From Chromera velia (taxonomy: Eukaryota; Sar; Chromeraceae), in NCBI GenBank assembly GCA_018398765.1, contig JAHBMJ010000620.1:1-20000 (forward strand): a DNA stretch of 20,000 nucleotides. Direction: 5' to 3'. A model generated the notes under the pieces. It had not been told where the DNA came from, ran no database searches, and saw only the letters and a program-made list of their open reading frames with translations. This document shows positions 10,011-19,200 of this stretch, in pieces. The position numbers and the translations under genes are program-made. Every line of letters begins with the position of its first letter. The first letter of the stretch is position 1.

Positions 10011-10589
10011 CTACTTCTTGCCTCCCCCTTCCTCGTCCTCGTCCTTCTCATCTTTGATCTGAAATTTCTTCTGGTCTTCCCAGTACTTCATTCTGGCTTC
10101 TCCCTCCAGAGACCCCTTTAGTTTTGCCGAGTGGATTTCTTTATCAGAGGCGAACCAAAGGCTGTGAACTTCTGCGTCCCCTGCTTCTGGAAAAGCATTT
10201 TTGTCAAAGACGTTGATCGGAGGACCCCGCTCCAGCAGCACTCGCTGCTCCCGTGCACATGTGGTCTTTGAGAGATCGTTGCAGAACTTGTCAAACTGTG
10301 TGTCCATCAACTGTCCCAAACAGGCTTCGCAGAACTTGCCTGGAAACCACGCAGACTCGGGGGTTGTTCGGTACTCCACATAATTCTCCTCGCTTAGATC
10401 GTCAAAGCAAACCAAGCACTCCCCTTCAGGAGTCCCGTGGGCATCAGAAGACATTTTTTTTGCCTCCGCCTTCAGCTCCGTTTTCGTTGAAATGGCAAGA
10501 GTGGGTTGTAAGTCATCCAACACGTCAAGCTGCTTGGCGTCCCCTTCCTTGCTGCACTTGCACGCGGAGCACAGTGTAGTGTTACCCAT
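10011..10589 (-). CDS. Uncharacterised CxxC...CxxC protein, Met-Gly start
   Basis: Single-exon frame of 192 residues plus stop. It begins MGNTTLCSACKC: Gly2 could be N-myristoylated, although residue 6 is Leu rather than the favoured Ser/Thr, and C7, C10 and C12 could be palmitoylated or bind metal. Two CxxC pairs, C58-LV-C61 and C87-EA-C90, with C103 and C111 downstream, look like a compact zinc-binding module. Between them lies a Tyr/Trp-containing segment (NYVEYRTTPESAWFPGKF). The C-terminus is acidic and then basic (DEKDEDEEGGGKK). Coding character is strong: no low-complexity bias in the core, and a balanced composition. I think it belongs to a conserved but unnamed protist family, but I cannot name it. 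Met46 is an alternative start that would remove the acylation motif. Lack of introns is unusual beside 3-, 13- and 14-exon neighbours. It is divergently transcribed from the GST-like gene. Confidence 0.8.
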   Translation of the reverse strand: MGNTTLCSACKCSKEGDAKQLDVLDDLQPTLAISTKTELKAEAKKMSSDAHGTPEGECLVCFDDLSEENYVEYRTTPESAWFPGKFCEACLGQLMDTQFDKFCNDLSKTTCAREQRVLLERGPPINVFDKNAFPEAGDAEVHSLWFASDKEIHSAKLKGSLEGEARMKYWEDQKKFQIKDEKDEDEEGGGKK

Positions 10590-10774
10590 GAAGGTTGGAA
10601 AATAAAGCCCCGGGCCTCGAGCAGGTCTTCTACACGGACCCGATTTCTTGCCTTCACTTACTCCTGAAAGATAAATTTGTCTCCGGCTTCTGCCGGGTCA
10701 TGCAAGCGTCCGCCGTCCGTTTTGAGGGGGGTTGTGTGCTCCGAGGTTCTTAATTTCTCATGCAATCTTCTTCT

Positions 10775-10790
10775 GACCTATATAAGCGTC
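10775..10790 (-). promoter_or_regulatory. TATA-like box upstream of the CxxC gene
   Basis: CTATATAAG at 10778-10786 (CTTATATAG on the minus strand) lies about 190 nt upstream of the Met-Gly start at 10589. The core is nearly palindromic, so direction cannot be read from it. Placement in a divergent intergenic region supports a promoter role. This is inference only. Confidence 0.35.
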
Positions 10791-10905
10791 CCGGAAAGAA
10801 TGCCTTTCTTGAAAAAACGCTTTTTTGAGCCGCTCGCACGCGTGGTGGCCGCTTGTTCGGTTAAATTTCGCGTGCGTCATCAACTGTGTTGCGTTTTCCG
10901 CGTGC

Positions 10906-10940
10906 AACATGCATGCATGCAGTCTGACACATGCATGTGC
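10906..10940. promoter_or_regulatory. TGCATGCATGCA motif cluster
   Basis: CATGCATGCATGCAG (about 10908-10922) is followed by ACATGCATGTGC (about 10929-10940). TGCATGC-type elements are known cis elements in apicomplexan upstream regions, where ApiAP2 factors bind them. Their occurrence in a divergent promoter region fits that pattern if the organism is an alveolate. Confidence 0.4.
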
Positions 10941-10967
10941 AACACGTGCAACACTTGAATCCGCCAC

Positions 10968-10998
10968 CACTGCATGACAGTCAGCCTGTCATGCAGTG
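10968..10998. repeat. Perfect 13-nt inverted repeat
   Basis: CACTGCATGACAG at 10968-10980 and CTGTCATGCAGTG at 10986-10998 are exact reverse complements separated by TCAGC. The arms could form a hairpin or bind a dimeric factor. It lies between the divergent CxxC and GST-like genes. Confidence 0.9.
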
Positions 10999-11010
10999 AG
11001 TGCACATGCA

Positions 11011-11042
11011 GTACTATAGCTGCTAGCTGCCAGCTATAGTAC
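11011..11042. repeat. Perfect 12-nt inverted repeat
   Basis: GTACTATAGCTG at 11011-11022 and CAGCTATAGTAC at 11031-11042 are exact reverse complements separated by CTAGCTGC. It begins only 12 nt after the end of the preceding inverted repeat, with an unrelated arm sequence. Confidence 0.9.
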
Positions 11043-11100
11043 GTGTGTCGGATCGATTGTCGGATCGATCGTGACGTCCGGCTGTTTGATAAAATGTATC

Positions 11101-11112
11101 CATATAAAAAAA
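11101..11112 (+). promoter_or_regulatory. TATA-like box upstream of the GST-like gene
   Basis: CATATAAAAAAA faces the GST-like gene, about 270 nt before the ATG at 11369 and 410 nt before the ATG at 11514. It is the best TATA-like match in this orientation between the divergent genes. This is inference only. Confidence 0.3.
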
Positions 11113-11198
11113 TTAATATCGATGGGAGAAACACAAATCTGTTCGATGCTTGAATCGCATTGCATGGTCGATCGTCGTGCATCGGCCGGATAGCTCGT

Positions 11199-11248
11199 TC
11201 GATCCTTCAATTCTGCTGACGGGACCGATCGATCGTTCAATTCTGCTG
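11199..11248. repeat. 20-nt direct repeat, 30-nt period
   Basis: TCGATCCTTCAATTCTGCTG at 11199-11218 recurs at 11229-11248 with one change (C to G at the seventh base). A related CGATCGAT-rich pair, GTCGGATCGAT, occurs twice at 11047-11057 and 11059-11069. These lie in the upstream region of the GST-like gene. Confidence 0.85.
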
Positions 11249-11368
11249 TCCGGAAGACACGGGACACAACTCGCAAGAAGATCACAAATTGAGACCGTCT
11301 GGAAACACTGATCGAGGGCAATAACACATCGCTGGGGGAATCATTATCGATAATAACCGAGGATCAGA

Positions 11369-11440
11369 ATGGATGACCAAGCAAAAACACCCGGCGTGAC
11401 TCTTGTTTTCTTCCCAGCGAGAGGGAGTGCCGGTCAGTGA
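11369..11440 (+). other. Short ORF overlapping the GST-like 5' end
   Basis: ATG 11369 opens 23 codons reading MDDQAKTPGVTLVFFPARGS and then AGQ, ending with TGA at 11438-11440. The TLVFFPARG segment resembles the first beta strand and turn of many glutathione S-transferases (consensus like L-x-Y-F-x-x-R-G). The frame differs by one base from the GST-like frame that is open from 11403. It is either an upstream ORF, or the true N-terminus separated by a frameshift. Confidence 0.4.
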
Positions 11441-11513
11441 CCTCACTCCACTGAATGCTCCTGCCCTCTTCTATCGCTGGGCCGAACACAAACTCGGGGG
11501 AGCAAATATCGAT

Positions 11514-12244
11514 ATGTATCATTTCACCTTCTCTTCCACAGACTTGACTCGAGTCGCTTTGAAGGCTTCCTCGATCGCCTTTTGCGAAGTGGCAGTCCCC
11601 TTTTCGGAGTTTGCGGGAAGCAAAATGAAACGGTTCCAGCTGGTCCACGCTGGGACGTTTCATTCGCTTCCGTTCCTGGATTGGTTCGGCCAAGAATCCA
11701 TCTCAGGACCGCTCGCATGCTTTCGACTCGTTTGCTCGAAGCGCAATCTCATGCCAGAACACCCAACTGACCTATCTCACGCCGAGATGTACCTGGAAGC
11801 CTGTTGGAACACCTATTCTTCCTTGAGGCACCGTAGCAGCTCTCCCTCGGAAGAGACCGTGAAGCACGCTTTAGCAGTCAGTAAAACTTCCAAAGTTTTG
11901 TCACTGCTGGCAGACCTCGCACCTAATTCGGTTTCTGTTTCTATGTCTTGGTCAGGAGATCGAGTTTCGAGTTGCTCAGGACAAGAAAGGGGACTTCATC
12001 TTTGGGAAGCTTTCCGCTGTGGATTTGATGATTTGGTTTCTCCACTCCAATATCAAAAGGTAAGACAGTGAGTCTCGTCCGAACAGTTCACCAACGCGGG
12101 GCTTCATGCGGAGAGGCACTTCGACAATTGCTTGACCGCAGGGAGCTTGGTCAGGAGTTCCTTGCCGACTTCTGCCACCTGAATGATATCTCCAACGCTG
12201 TTGATGAGATGGTTGACGAGGAGATGGTTGAGGCAGGCGACTGA
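11514..12244 (+). CDS. Glutathione-S-transferase-like protein, 3 exons
   Basis: Exons 11514-11876, 11956-12059 and 12142-12244 join in phase (donor GCA/GTCAGT; AAAAG/GTAAGA) to give 189 residues plus TGA. The sequence fits a GST: an N-terminal thioredoxin-like part beginning MYHFTFSSTDLTRVAL, a cis-proline-like SLPFLDW (P53), a GSH-contact-like ESISGPLACFR (61-71), and an all-helical second half with KLSAVDLMIWFL as the conserved helix cap (S/T-x-x-D). Usual GSTs are about 200-220 residues, so this is slightly short at the C-terminus. Aligning HFTF with the LTYF strand of sigma-class enzymes puts Phe6 where the catalytic Tyr normally sits, so ordinary GST activity is doubtful. The frame is open upstream to an acceptor-like CTTCCCAG ending at 11417. 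The region 11418-11513 is also coding-like, so the protein could start earlier (see the ORF at 11369). Start uncertain; family fairly secure. Confidence 0.72.
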
Positions 12245-12437
12245 AGCCAAGTCGGGTGTTTGAGGTTCCAAGTCGGAGCACTTGGGGGTGGTGAGGAATT
12301 GTCAACTTGTTATCTGGACTCGCTTCTTGTGACAAAGTTCCTGTTTCATGCACCTTGTGGCGAATCGCATCCGTGTTTGTTCCTGCCCTCCCACTGGCTC
12401 CCAGTTGAGTCTAGGATTTAGAGAGCAAGTTAGAGAG
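12245..12437. other. 3' flank of the GST-like gene
   Basis: About 190 nt after the GST-like stop with normal base composition. It is the likely 3' UTR. The minus-strand open frame across 11976-12353 is antisense to two phase-consistent exons and is not called. Confidence 0.4.
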
Positions 12438-12635
12438 ATGGCAGACCTGGCCCCATTTTTGAAAGAAATTACAAGGAGTAACAATGAGGCTCAAATTTTA
12501 CATGCAATTTTAGAAAAACGGGTCAACTGTGTGTTTTTGCCCCCCAAAAAAGACCTTCTGGAGGACTTTAAGGAGTTAAAGCCTCAGATCATTGATATAG
12601 CATTTAACACTATTATTTGTTTCATAATATATTAA
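12438..12635 (+). CDS. Small hypothetical protein in AT-rich island
   Basis: ATG 12438 opens 65 codons to TAA. The protein begins MADLAPFLKEITRSNNEAQI, is Lys/Glu-rich in the middle, and ends in a hydrophobic tail (IIDIAFNTIICFIIY) that could be a membrane anchor. Third positions are A/T-rich, unlike the neighbouring genes. The frame is open upstream to at least 12348. No family is recognised. It may be a fragment of a mobile or transferred element, a small real gene, or chance. Confidence 0.35.
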   Translation: MADLAPFLKEITRSNNEAQILHAILEKRVNCVFLPPKKDLLEDFKELKPQIIDIAFNTIICFIIY

Positions 12636-13140
12636 TCCTAGGCAATTTTAGACAACGTACAGTAATGAAATTTTAAAAAAATAAAAAGTTTATCTGTTTA
12701 AAAAATGGTGTAGAATCTTTTAAAGATAATGATGAATTTCGTTAAGAACAAGCCACTACAAACTGCTAATAAAATTGACCGGAAACTGACCTTGATTTAA
12801 AAACTTATGATTCATGAATCATATTTGTTTCATGCTAGAGTAGTAGCAGTAAGACGGTCTCAGATGATGAACAGAAGAAAAAAAAAGATAGGTTAATTGA
12901 CATATATTCTTTTTTAAGTTTTTTCTTTACCATGCATTGTCCAGCAGCAGTTTTTATTATAGTTACATATATATGTAGTAATTCCTCCTTTTGATAAAGT
13001 TTTTTATTCGCTGCAAAATGTTTTAAATACACTTTTACTCTAGCTTTTAGCTGGTGCCAGTGTACGTTAGAAACCGCTTTCTAAAATGATTCATTGCACT
13101 TCAAGTTACAATCTTATGCCAAGAAATCTTACGTTATCTT
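12460..13140. other. AT-rich island between convergent genes
   Basis: Composition changes sharply around 12460 from the mixed GC of the flanks to A/T-rich DNA with many A and T runs, returning to normal at about 13140. It contains an 18-nt perfect palindrome TATGATTCATGAATCATA at 12806-12823 and TACATATATATGTA near 12964. Apart from the 65-codon ORF at its left end I see no gene. It is flanked by the 3' ends of the GST-like (+) and coiled-coil (-) genes. Confidence 0.6.
12806..12823. repeat. 18-nt perfect palindrome
   Basis: TATGATTCATGAATCATA equals its own reverse complement. It sits in the middle of the AT-rich island. Confidence 0.9.
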
Positions 13141-13252
13141 AAAATATGCAGAAGGCATGTACGGCTTAGAAATCACACACGAACACTTCCGCTGTTGCCA
13201 CGTGTTTAATTTGCTCGGAGGCATTGATTCGCTGGATTGATAATTCAGGTTG

Positions 13253-16200
13253 TCACTGGGGTGTGCTGAGTTGGTGTTGTTGCTGTTGAGGCTGTGATGC
13301 TTGCAATGGCGACGTTGGCGTGTACCTGAAAGTTTCAAGGATTGCCACACACGAGGTCCCCGTCTTTTCCTTGAAGTGGTGCAGAAGGAACCGCTTTTGC
13401 TGTTCCAATTCGTCTATGCGTAGAAACGCGCGACGAAGGTCCGCCTGGTGGGCAGCAGCCTCCCTTTCCTTCTGCCGTGCGACCTGCACATAAAAATAGA
13501 TATAATGAGACCAAAGAGAAGGGGGACAGAAGAGGGGCCGAAGAGCGTCTGCTGGGACGGCTCTTGTAATCTGAAAAGTTCTGCAGTCATGAGGAGTTGC
13601 CAAGTCAGTGTGAATCAAATCACCACCGTATTCATTGAAATCACACACTCAAGTTAAGTTCATTTCGTACCTAGATGTCTGCCCTACAATCACTCTGAGT
13701 GGGAGGTTGGGAAGGGGTGGCAGGGTGGGTGGGTGGGAGTGAGACAGAGACTAAGAGAGAAAGAGAGTAAGAGAGTGAGGGAATACGCGAATTAACTGAA
13801 TGCACCCGTTGCTTTCACTTTTTCACTTACCTCTTTCTTCTCCTCAGCATCCTCCAGCGCGCTCTCTCTGTCCTTCACTGCAATCTCCAGAGAGGCGTCA
13901 GTCTCAGCAATGCGCTCCAAGAGGGTTTGCCGTGCCGCCATTAGACGACAGATGACCTGGGTCTTCCGATCTAATTCTTCCTGCGACACGTGAAGAAGTT
14001 CGCACAGAATGCAAAGCCTGGCTTTGAAAGAATAAACGGTGTGTCTGTTTCCCTGCCACCACAGTGCATGCCGTAATGAAAGGAAATTCGAGGGACTGAG
14101 GGACCATGACCAAGACCATAGAGGCAAAAGGTGTCAAAAAGACACCATGTATGCGCACAGGAACGTAATTAAGCATCACACACAGAAATCCTGGAAAAGG
14201 ACAGAAAAGCGGAATTCTCTTGAGAGCACTTTGTCACTCCCCCGCCCCACCTTCAGAAGAGCAGCCTTCTGGTCATGGACGTTCACCAGTTTCTTCTGCT
14301 CCTTTAGTGCTTCCTCGACTTGCTGCAAGAATTGATTTTGACACAGACGCACTCGGATTGCTCTCATGCATCTGTTCAAGTCACTGGGCTTATCCAATGG
14401 GCTGTCTGAGCTTGCAAGAGTTGGTCAGCAGAAAAGAGATGAGCGTGGACGCACAAAGAAGACAAGCGCATTGGACCAGGTACTCATGAGACCAGCGAGG
14501 CGATACGGTCTACCAAGCAGAAAAGAATACAGCATGCAGAAAGCTCAAGATTGGGGATCGGTACTCTGCATTCACCCTTCCCATCCACTTAATTCTTCTT
14601 TGATGCTCCAAATTCCTTCCAGAACACATACCGACCAGCCTCTGTTTGTCCTTCTCCTTCTCCTTCTCGACTTGGAATCGGAACATGCCTGCGAGGAGGT
14701 CCGCGTCGGCCTTCATCACCTCAAGTGCCTGCACACATCCGCATTCACAAACAAACATTCGGGTGAGCAGACTGGTCAAGAAAACTATAAGTATCAACAG
14801 AAGTGTTCAGCAGACAGCTGGTCGCAAGCCAGATGAAAGAGACCGAAGGAGAATGTGGATGGGAAGGCTCCCAGGCATTCGAAAAGGGTGTATGATTGAT
14901 TGTGACTGGTACGTGAATCTCAGCTCCTCTGCTTCACCTCCCGCCCTCTCTAACCCACATGCAGAACCCCCCCTCTTGACGTACCCCCTGCGTTCGTGTG
15001 AGTGCCTCTTCGAGGGTCTCTATCTTCGGGGCTTGGGCTCCTGTGGCCTTTGCGAGTCTCTCACTGAGCTCGCGCTGCGCAAAAAGAAAAACAAAGAAGG
15101 CAATGCCGAAACGCACAGACATGCTGCCTTCAGTTGCTCTGCCTCTCCTCCTAACGCCCTTTTCATGGTTGCCCTGACGCCCTTCCAATGGTAGGGCAAA
15201 AAGCGAATGTGTGTTGATCGATCGAAAAGCCAGAATGAGGTCCTGAGAACATCGAACAGAGAGAGCGTGTCTTCCTCTTCCGAAGAAGACGGAAGGAATA
15301 ACTTGTTCGATCTTTTGGCGGAGCAAACAAGCAATCCAGACCGGGTCTCTTCTTTCCCTCCCCTCTTCTTTGTGACGTCACTCACCACTTTGGCGTGAAG
15401 TTCGTTTCTCTCGTGTTGCAGCTGTTGCATCTTGCTCTCGACCTCGCTCTTCTCCCTCAGGACTTTCGCTTGCTGTGGGCAGGAAGGGAACACCAGGCAA
15501 ACAACAAAAAAGAAAAAGTGGAATGATCACAACAGGAACAAAACCAAAAAGTGGAGCAACGATGGAGGGAGTTGAAAGCCTTCTCCAGGGAAGTTTGGGA
15601 ACGGCAGTGAGAATCCAAACCCTTCAAAACGCAGTGGGGCGAACTGTGAGCGAGTGAGACATTCCCGACAACTATTATGCATCTTACGTAGAGCGCCCCG
15701 ACTCTGAAGCCACAAACATGCATCGGATCCCGTAAATAAAAAATCGGCCAAACGCAGTTCTCGATTCCCTTGCAAAATCTGAAAGTCGAACCAATTAGCC
15801 CCCCACCCGACTGACGCACGCACCTGGTCTCTCATTTGTCCCATTCGTGCCTGCAGAGCCTGGAGGGACTCCGACTGCGGTGTGTGCTTGGCCGCTTTGG
15901 CTGTCTGAAGCTGCGACTCCAACGTCTGGGCCCTCTTCCACATCTTGAACAACTCCGAGCGCAAGTCCGCGGGCTGCATGCACAAAAAGGAATAAGAGAA
16001 GTAAGAAAAAAGCGGATCATGCTGAGCCGCTCCCACCAGCATAACAACAACAGCAAGAAGAAGGTTTTGGAGCAACCCTAAACAAGAGTCCACAGCTTGC
16101 TCAGTAAGGAGGCGAGCGAAGAGACATCGTTGTATGGATTTGCTACGAAGCAAGCAGACGTAAAGGAAAAATACCATTCGTACGACAACAGCTTTGATCG

Positions 16201-19200
16201 AGACCTCCCTTCCCTTCCCTTCCCTTCCTGCTGACCTACCTTGACTATGAGAACATTTGAGTCCTCGTCCTCCTGACCACCTTCTTCATCACCGTCTCTG
16301 TAATCACGGTCACTCCCATCGTCAACACCCCCCCAATGAAACTTGCCGGTCCCACTACGCCCACCTCCCCCCACCCCAGACACGGCATGAGAGGGCCCCG
16401 CTGCTCCGTCTGCTGCTGCGGCTGAGGAAACCATCAACCCGGGCACCCGACCAGACACACCCGGAGGTCTCCCTGCCCCTCCGGGCTGTGTCTGTTGTGA
16501 TGAGCGAAGGGGAAGTTGGGAGACACCTCCAACCGCTGCAACCACTGGAGGACCCGGACCGCCTCCAAGGGCCCCGGCAGTCCGACCCCCGAGGCCCCCT
16601 CCGTCCATGGCACCCGGGTGGAGGGTCCTCGTTGGATCCCCCCCACCCATTGTGGACGCCCCCGGGGGCATGTGCATCTGCATGCTTCCCTGTGCATGCG
16701 TGTCTGCACCCTGGACCGATCCCCTCCTGGCAATCCTCATGGATGGAGACGGAGCTCCTACGCCCCCTCCTGCGCCCCCTACACCGGATGTGCCGGGGCC
16801 TATCCAGACCCCCGGGGCACAGGCGGCAGCTGTTCGAAGAGCCATGGCGGGGTCCTCTAGGATCTCCTGGTCCTTCCTGAGGACGAACATCTGCTCCCCC
16901 ATCTTCAGTTGTCTGATACGACGGTCGAGATCCTTCACTTCTCTTCCTATCTGCAGACATACAGTGAGAGTTCCAGGAGGAAACAATGGAAGGGGGCAGC
17001 AGGCGAGAAAGTACCCCTATGCATAATCGAGATTGCATGCATCTACGACGGGAAGAGGGGGTTAAGGCGGCTCGGAAAGAGAAAACCAGGGTCGAATTAA
17101 TTGCTAGTAATCGATTGTATCTCTAGAGATTTTTATTGCGTGAGGCCCAAAGCCAGTAAATGGCGCTTTGCTGAGTTCGTATCTGCCTGTTTCTTCTTTT
17201 TCTTGCGTTTTCTTCGCTACTTCCCTTTTCCCTTTCTTTCATGCGTTCAGCTCGCCATCCCTTCTCCTCTTTTAACCTTCGAAACGCTCACCTCAGTCAT
17301 TCGGGTCACCAGAGGCCCGTGACGTATCGGGGCCATTCCGGGAAATCCGGATTCATCAAGAGGGCCCCGACCCCGTGTCTTTGTCGATGTGGGTCCCTCT
17401 GCCCTTTGAGGAATTTGAGGCGAAAAAGGACCTGCATCTCCTAGGCGAGGGACTGCAGCCACCCTCCGGTCAGGCACAACCTCTTCCTTCAGTTCGTGCC
17501 CCACAATCGTCTCCCAGGCCTCTGCCACGCTCTTCTCAGAGAACTCCCGAGGCACTCCAACGTCATGGTCAAGAACTGCCTTCTGATAGAGAACAGCCCT
17601 GCAGTCGAGTGTTCCAAAATCTATGTGTGCAAGGGAATAGACGCATGCATGGGTGCGTGGATCCTCATTCAGCACATGAGCAGCCAAAATCTATGTGTGC
17701 AAGGGAATAGACGCATGCATGGGTGCGTGGATCCTCATTAAATCTATGTGTGCAAAGGAATAGACGCATGCATGGGTGCGTGGATCCTCATTCAGCACAT
17801 GAGCAGAGAAAGCCACGCAGAAAGAGAGCCGGGGTGATGGAAAGAAGGAAAAGCCACGCATGCAGAAAGAAAATGCGGGCGAAAGAAAAGGAGAATGGGG
17901 AAAGACGAGAGCCATTGCGGCTTCTTAGTTGCGATCATGAAAGACAGTTGGAATCGTTAATTCATCCGAATTTGTGCATTGTCTCCCCTAGCTGTGGCAC
18001 TTTCTGTTTGTCCCTTCCTCCTTTCTTTCTTCTCTCCAACGAACCGTTCGAACTCCGACATGAGGGAATCTCGCAGGTTCAAAAGAGCCAAAATCGGCTG
18101 GAGCGCCTCCACTGCAGACATCACAAGAAAGGGTGAATTATTTTTGGTCAGATTCTATTGTCTTTCAAACTGTATTGAAAACAGCGTGCTGTAACGGTGC
18201 TTTGTGCACAAAGATTCTGACGGGGCGGTAGCTGATTTGGGAACTGCAGCAGAGACAACCGGAGTCTTCGAGAGGCGAACGGGGACTTTTTAATTGGCTC
18301 TGGTAGCCCGTGTCGAATGAATGAGCAACGCATCAACCAGTGCCTTCAAAAGGGGTTGGATTGATATGTGATGAAGCTTCAGGTGGCGGGGGGGGATGCC
18401 TCTGCTGCAATGCAGCTGGAAGTGAACCCTTTTGACCAGAGTGTCACTTCTTCACACGTTTGTTTTCCTTCATACGAAATCGACTGACAGGGCTCTGAAG
18501 GGGGCGACTGCGTGTTGATCCTCTTCAAGTCCGTCTCCAGATGTGCCGCATGGGTAGCCCAGTCGGGTGCTGCAGAGAGAAGGGAAATTTGGGGGTAAAC
18601 AGGACGGGGGTTTCTCTTTCCCACCCTCCGCAGTTGTCAGATACCCCGTTACTTGCAGTCCATCACTTGTCCTTCTTCCCCCTTTGAGGGATTATTCCTG
18701 CATATTCTTTGATCGATTGCTCGTTCTTTGGACTGTTTCTTTCTGTCCGCAATGACTGACTCTGACTGACTCTGACTGACTGACTGACATTGTTCTCCCA
18801 GACCCACAGGGAGGTCCGCAAAGTCCTGGAGTTCCTGAAATGTGTACCTGATATCCGCCTTCAGAGCCTCCACTATGGCCGAGAAGACCTTCTGTGCATC
18901 AGCTGTACGGGCCTGGCGGGCGCTCTCCTCGACTCCAAAGCTCACCCCAATGTGCTTCGTCAACTTTTTCTGCACGGGAAGGAACAACGGGGCAGAAAGA
19001 GAAGGTGGACAGAAACATGCATGGGGAGGTTAGCCTTGAATGGATGAACTGAACTGAATGGCCGATGGCATGTTATCCATAACAATGATGGGATGCGTCG
19101 ACCACATGAGCCATACTGTACCCGTATAGACGGGATGAATGGGTGCACACATGCACATGCACGTTTGCGCCCGCATATGTGAGCTCACCTGTGCCTCCAG

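Noticed and set aside
11190-11206. GTTCGATCC resembling a tRNA T-arm
   Set aside because: No acceptor stem, D-arm or anticodon arm can be folded around it; it belongs to the GATCGAT repeat family.
12105-12308. Minus-strand open stretch reading ...LVNHLINSVGDIIQVAEV...
   Set aside because: It looks protein-like but lacks a start and is antisense to the last GST-like exon, whose phase and conserved C-terminal helices support the plus strand.
16257-17026. Several long plus-strand Pro/His-rich open frames
   Set aside because: They are antisense shadows of the GC-rich Gly/Pro-coding exon 7 of the coiled-coil gene.
17617-17806. Three-copy repeat considered as a CRISPR array
   Set aside because: Units are tandem with no unique spacers, in an intron of a eukaryotic gene.
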